Shown: positions 20,093 through 23,685 of the stretch, in pieces
Position numbering within the stretch: position 1 is the first letter of the stretch
How the letters are laid out: every line of letters begins with the position of its first letter
Assembly (NCBI GenBank): GCA_015501075.1
Contig: JADNYJ010000479.1
Location: forward strand, 1-23,685
Length of the DNA: 23,685 bases
Reading direction: 5' to 3'
Origin: Gymnopilus junonius
Taxonomy: Eukaryota; Basidiomycota; Agaricomycetes; Agaricales; Galerinaceae
Made by a program: the position numbers and the translations under genes
The notes under the pieces: generated by a model
The model's input: the letters and a program-made list of their open reading frames with translations, nothing else
Told to the model about the DNA's origin: nothing
Database searches by the model: none

Positions 20093-20778
20093 ATGCCTGG
20101 AGAAGTTTTCATCCGAATCCTGCATTTTTTCGACCTCCAAGGGCTCAGGAAGGCAATCGGACTTACTCGCGCAATCGTTATGGATAGACGACATTCTGCG
20201 ATCCGAGGATGATGCAGAAGACTGGGAGCCCATTGACCAGACGAAATATCGTAAGGGGCAACTTCGTGGCTCTTGTCCTTCTGTCCATTGCTTATTGCTT
20301 TCTTTCAATAGATCTGATTCGTTCTATTTACGATCCTGAGCATCCCAATACACTAGAAGAGCTTCGGGTAGTCTCAGCCCCTCAGAACCGTCGGCGCAAA
20401 TCATGTCAAGGTCGAATTCACGCCGACAGTACCACACTGCGGGATGTCTACTCTTATTGGTTAGCCTTGACTGACGACATTTTTCCATGTATATTGACCG
20501 GTCTAATTGGTCTTGGAACAGGCCTTTGCATCCGAGTTCGCCTTCTGCGCAGCTTGCCCGACCGTTTCAAGGTCGATATATTGTAAAGCCCGGTTCACAT
20601 CAGAGCGAGAACGCTGGTAAGCCTCTTGCGGTCTCTTCTTGCTCACAATCCACAATGATGACATCTTCCAGTGAACAAACAACTCAACGATAAAGAAAGT
20701 TGCTGCCGCTTTGGAAACCCGGTTCTGCTAGATACGGTGGAGCAATGTCTTTCCAATGCCCGAGGGAACATGATCTAG
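20093..20778 (+). CDS. cia2: MIP18-family cytosolic Fe-S assembly protein Cia2, heavily frameshifted
   Basis: Cia2 works with Cia1 and Mms19 in the targeting complex that delivers iron-sulfur clusters to cytosolic and nuclear apoproteins. Exons: 20093-20250, 20312-20459, 20522-20616, 20672-20778. Recognisable blocks in order: SLWIDDILRSEDDAEDWEPI, LIRSIYDPEHPNTLEELRVV, VKVEFTPTVPHCGMSTLIG with the conserved cysteine, LCIRVRLLRSLPDRFKVDI, VKPGSHQSENA, VNKQLNDKE, and LLDTVEQCLSNARGNMI at the TAG. All blocks of the family are present but lie in different frames: shifts near 20150, 20388, 20579, 20698 and 20715. As written no long product results. No missense stop lies inside any conserved block. 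The family assignment is firm; whether the locus is a working gene with sequence errors or a young pseudogene is open. Confidence 0.85.
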
Positions 20779-21428
20779 AGTGGGCTTCTGTAATTTATGA
20801 CTCGTGAGGAAACTACGCATATGTATTCATAGGCATGACTGGCATTTCATTGAATCTGTATAACTTGGCATTGTATCCGATCTCCAGCAGAGTATCCACG
20901 GTCTGAGAATAAACGCGAAGAGCCGTGTGGACATGGTAGCTTCTTCGTTTCACCAGGTACATATCCTCGGACAATCATGTTCTTGCCGACACAAGGGCAT
21001 CACCTTTGAATAGATCTCCTCCCCTATTCGCGCTAGACATATGTGAAGTGGTGGCAGCTTCAGAAGAACAGAGGCAAAGACAGTCATTATTGCGATCATG
21101 AATCGTTTTCTATAGTTCGTGTAAATGTAGGGAGAAATAGATATTGCTACATGGTGTCGGGAATATAGATGGGAGATAGGCGAAACCGAATGGTAATCTA
21201 GGGCTACAAAACCGCTGCGCGGTCAATAAGATACGTGATAGAGAATTCGAAGATAGCTATGCTGGATGTCAATGAGGGAAAGAGATACGTGCAGAGTGGG
21301 AAACCGAAATAATCCATGAAGAGTAAAGAAGAGTAAAGTTCCAATGAGTATGACACGGAAACCAGATGAAGACGAAATCGAAATACGCCAAGAGAAGATC
21401 GAGGAAAAAAAAAGACGAATGATAACAA
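20779..21428. other. Convergent intergenic stretch between cia2 and the DUF7330-like gene
   Basis: About 650 bp without a recognisable gene. Both neighbours end towards it, so it contains two 3' untranslated regions. Short frames on the minus strand at 21204-21486 are hydrophobic but have no start context, partner exon or recognisable motif. Confidence 0.45.
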
Positions 21429-22234
21429 TCAATCCTTCAGTAAGAAATCCCAATCGATGGCCGTTTCTGGCGCTTTCCGTGAGCAACCAAACATTCTCTT
21501 CAGCGACTCCTTGTGAGTGTTTTCGGGACTACATGTCCGGACGTCCCACATGCGTATTGCAATGCGCCCTCGCGTAACTACCACGATGTGGTCTTCGTCA
21601 TAATATTCTGCAGCATCGCGTTCGTTTAGGCGAACGTTTCGTAGAATGCGATTGATAAATCCAGCCGAAAACGAGGGTTTTGTTGACGTGTGAATCTGAC
21701 CTCTGAAGTCAGACGGCAGCCATAATGTAACATCTGAGTCCTCTGACAGGACTTCCAGGTAAAAATGGCATTGGGGAAGATTTCGGCACTAACGTAAGGA
21801 CGGGGCGTCAGTACTGAAGGAGGTAACGGAAGGATGAGGATGGGGACTCACCACTTTGAGCTTGGTAGGCTCAGTGTCGTTTTCCACGAGCATCGACATG
21901 CGATGGTCGACGGGTTGGTTGCGCGCACGATAATGCGGCAGCATGAGAGATAAATCCAGAGCTTGATTTCCACCATCTACGTGGTGGTCCCATTCTGAAT
22001 CTTCTTGGTATTTGACCTTCTGAGTACCCCGCGATGGGATGTGATGGAGCTAGAGAAGAGAAGAAGGGGTCAGATAACCTATTCTGGATGATTGAGGTGC
22101 GCAAGAAGCTCACAAGAGGCCTTGACTTCTCAAACGAGGCTTGCGACCGCTAAAGTGAGATGAAAATATATTAGCTCGGAAAGCTTGGCACGGAGGGCGA
22201 GTGTGCGCACTGTAGAGTGGTCCGTAGATGACAT
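21429..22234 (-). CDS. DUF7330-like protein of unknown function
   Basis: Four exons on the minus strand give 205 residues with clean phases: 22234-22211 (MSSTDHST), 22149-22114, 22049-21852, 21788-21429. The C-terminal 120 residues resemble a domain widespread in mushroom-forming fungi (recalled as DUF7330): LEVLSEDSDVTLWLPSDFRG, SFSAGFINRILRNVRL, HIVVVTRGRIAIRMWDV, then PENTHKESLKRMFGCS and KAPETAIDWDFLLKD at the stop. The N-terminal half is hydrophilic and unremarkable. No signal peptide or membrane helix is present, so a soluble intracellular protein is likely. No biochemical role is known to me. No frameshift. The domain name is from memory and should be checked; the gene structure is well supported. 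Confidence 0.75.
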
Positions 22235-23685
22235 TATGCAAGCAATAATAATTCGTGAAGGAGAGGAATAACGGGAGGTATCGAGGATATGGACGGTCGC
22301 TCGACCTTAAGGGTGGCAGGGAGCAGGACAGCAACGAATCAGTCCGTTCTTTCGGTAGAGGCACTTTTATTCCTTTCGACCTTGTCCCAAATCGAGCACA
22401 AGTCCCGATTGGACGCCACGTGGGTCTAAGCGGCTTTTCACAACGCCTGCCTATTTCGGAAATTTTCGGTAACGCAGCCCTTGAAAACATACACACCTCT
22501 TCCTTGACCCGTCCATCTCATAATATCTGTCATTCCGAGTACAAGCCTATCTTATTCTCATAATATGACTGCTGTTGTATGAACAATCCTTGTAATCATT
22601 GTCACAAGCTTCCTGGATTCCTTCATTTCGCCGAGCCCGAAACTACGGCGTGGGGTCGTACAGCATCCGAAATCACTCTCCGAATCGAAGGATGGATGTT
22701 GTTCTCGGTCGTTTTCATCAAATGTTTTGCCATGGTCCACATCGTCCTTTCTCAGGGCTGTTCGTCGCAACGTCTCTCCTAAGCAGTACTTACATCTGCA
22801 AATTTGCTGTTGGCAACAACTCCCCGAACTGCTCTTGAATCCTCCTCCGCGATGACCAAAGTGATCGCCTACCACCGCCCCAGGTATCCCGGCATTCTAT
22901 GTTGCCTGCTGATCTTCTTTTACCGCCACCCCTCCGGATCTTTTCTCACTCGGGCTGCTCACGGACCTCACTTCCTCGTGGCTCTACTTATTGTTCCCCA
23001 GCTAGAGAGTAGGCTTCTAGGATTGGAATAAAGGCTAGAGTCCAGTTATCGTCTTCTCCATTTCGCCTAGTTTAGACGCACAATAAACTCTGTTCAATGC
23101 TAAAAGTGTCAGGTTGGGCCTTGATCGCTCCAATCCTCCGCCGGGGCTTGCAGGAAGGCATGGCTATCCAGATGCACCCTTCATCATTAATTACACGTTT
23201 TCGCCACACGAGAATGACGTACGTGATGGTCTCCGTCCGACGAGTTCTGCGGTCCCGAATAGGTAAGTGCGCAGATTGGCAAGAGATGGATGTACATAAG
23301 TTGATGCCTCCAAAGCCTGTTCTTCAGCTGATCCATGATGCTTTAGTATCGCATCTGTAACTACGGCTAAACTTGTCACTTCTGGATCCTGATCCCGAGG
23401 TTATTTTTTTCGGCTTACAGAGCGAAAATATTGACTTTTACAGTCTTTCTGCAATCCCGCAAGGTCGGTGTAGACGGTCACTAGATAATTAAAGTGCACT
23501 CTGTACCATTCTCAGGCAACATTTTTTTTAATGAAGGTTGCTCTGAGATGCGGGACCTTTGAAATACTGGAGTTTTAGCGGTTGCGCAGCAATCTGGAAC
23601 ACCATGCACACAGCTCAACCCGAGGCTTACATTTTGTGCAATTCCAATCGACCCACGTAAATGAAAGGTTTCTCAAACAGACCTG
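22235..23685. other. Unassigned right-hand stretch, no confident gene
   Basis: About 1.45 kb with no gene I can support. The left part should hold the promoter of the DUF7330-like gene, with a CACGTG at 22417-22422. On the plus strand a segment around 23115-23262 reads HGYPDAPFIINYTFSPHEND and ends at a good GTAAGT donor. A further frame at 23277-23360 reads EMDVHKLMPPKPVLQLIHDA up to a stop. A Ser-rich plus-strand frame runs through 22601-22850. These could be exons of an unknown or decayed gene, but starts and joins cannot be fixed, and the minus strand offers competing frames. Confidence 0.3.

Noticed and set aside
20093..20211. An F-box-like N-terminus (MPGEVFIRILHFFDLQGL) followed by an early stop
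   Set aside because: Downstream blocks match the MIP18/Cia2 family clearly, and a one-base shift near 20150 joins this start to them. The F-box likeness is superficial.
20209..20586. A 125-residue plus-strand open frame with a hydrophobic start
   Set aside because: It reads through the first two introns of cia2 and mixes true and false frames; the hydrophobic part is intron sequence.
10382..22422. Enrichment of CACGTG sites
   Set aside because: Four sites in 23.7 kb is about or below the number expected by chance, so only their positions, not their count, are of interest.
22255..22563. A 102-residue plus-strand frame upstream of the DUF7330-like gene
   Set aside because: It has no family likeness and lies in the probable promoter region; composition is not clearly protein-like.
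1..23685. tRNA, rRNA, CRISPR array, bacterial-type operon, telomeric repeat or biosynthetic cluster
   Set aside because: None was recognised on reading both strands. The gene set is ordinary eukaryotic housekeeping.

Overview
This window looks like nuclear DNA from an Agaricomycetes-type basidiomycete fungus. The genes carry many short introns (about 45-75 bp, GT...AG) and occasional very small exons. Their products match basidiomycete versions of conserved eukaryotic proteins, and the left edge holds a DIRS-type tyrosine-recombinase retroelement of a kind common in these fungi. The species cannot be named from the sequence. All gene calls come from reading translations and splice sites by eye; no database search was run.

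Layout. 1-2442 (possibly to about 2650): a decayed DIRS-like element with a broken reverse transcriptase/RNase H gene and a still-open tyrosine recombinase gene. 2989-3395: a fossil copy of the lipoyl-domain exons of a pyruvate dehydrogenase E2/PDX1-type gene, with its intron position kept. 3857-5694 (-): rad1, the checkpoint-clamp subunit, ten exons. 5994-10173 (-): a SCAP (SREBP cleavage-activating protein) homologue. 10474-11716 (+): pdx1, the E3-binding protein of the pyruvate dehydrogenase complex, divergent from SCAP. 12128-14402 (+): a Knr4/Smi1 homologue. 14951-17433 (+): a membrane-anchored aldehyde dehydrogenase with a 5-nt microexon. 17804-18862 (-): dcn1, a neddylation co-factor. 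19414-19916 (-): a small basic unknown protein. 20093-20778 (+): cia2, of the MIP18 family of cytosolic iron-sulfur assembly. 21429-22234 (-): a DUF7330-like protein. From 22235 to the end nothing can be assigned with confidence.

The genes are ordinary single-copy housekeeping and regulatory functions (DNA damage checkpoint, sterol sensing, mitochondrial pyruvate metabolism, cell wall integrity, aldehyde oxidation, neddylation, Fe-S assembly). They do not form an obvious cluster or shared pathway. No defence system, biosynthetic cluster, CRISPR array, tRNA or rRNA was seen.

The strongest unusual signals are: (i) the lipoyl-domain fossil that has lost the lipoylated lysine; (ii) the 5-nt microexon in the aldehyde dehydrogenase; (iii) repeated one-base frameshifts in otherwise well conserved genes (SCAP, aldehyde dehydrogenase, Knr4 and especially cia2). 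The frameshifts look more like uncorrected assembly indels than gene death, though neither can be excluded from one sequence; and (iv) the retroelement, whose recombinase frame is open but whose conserved box-II arginine is replaced.
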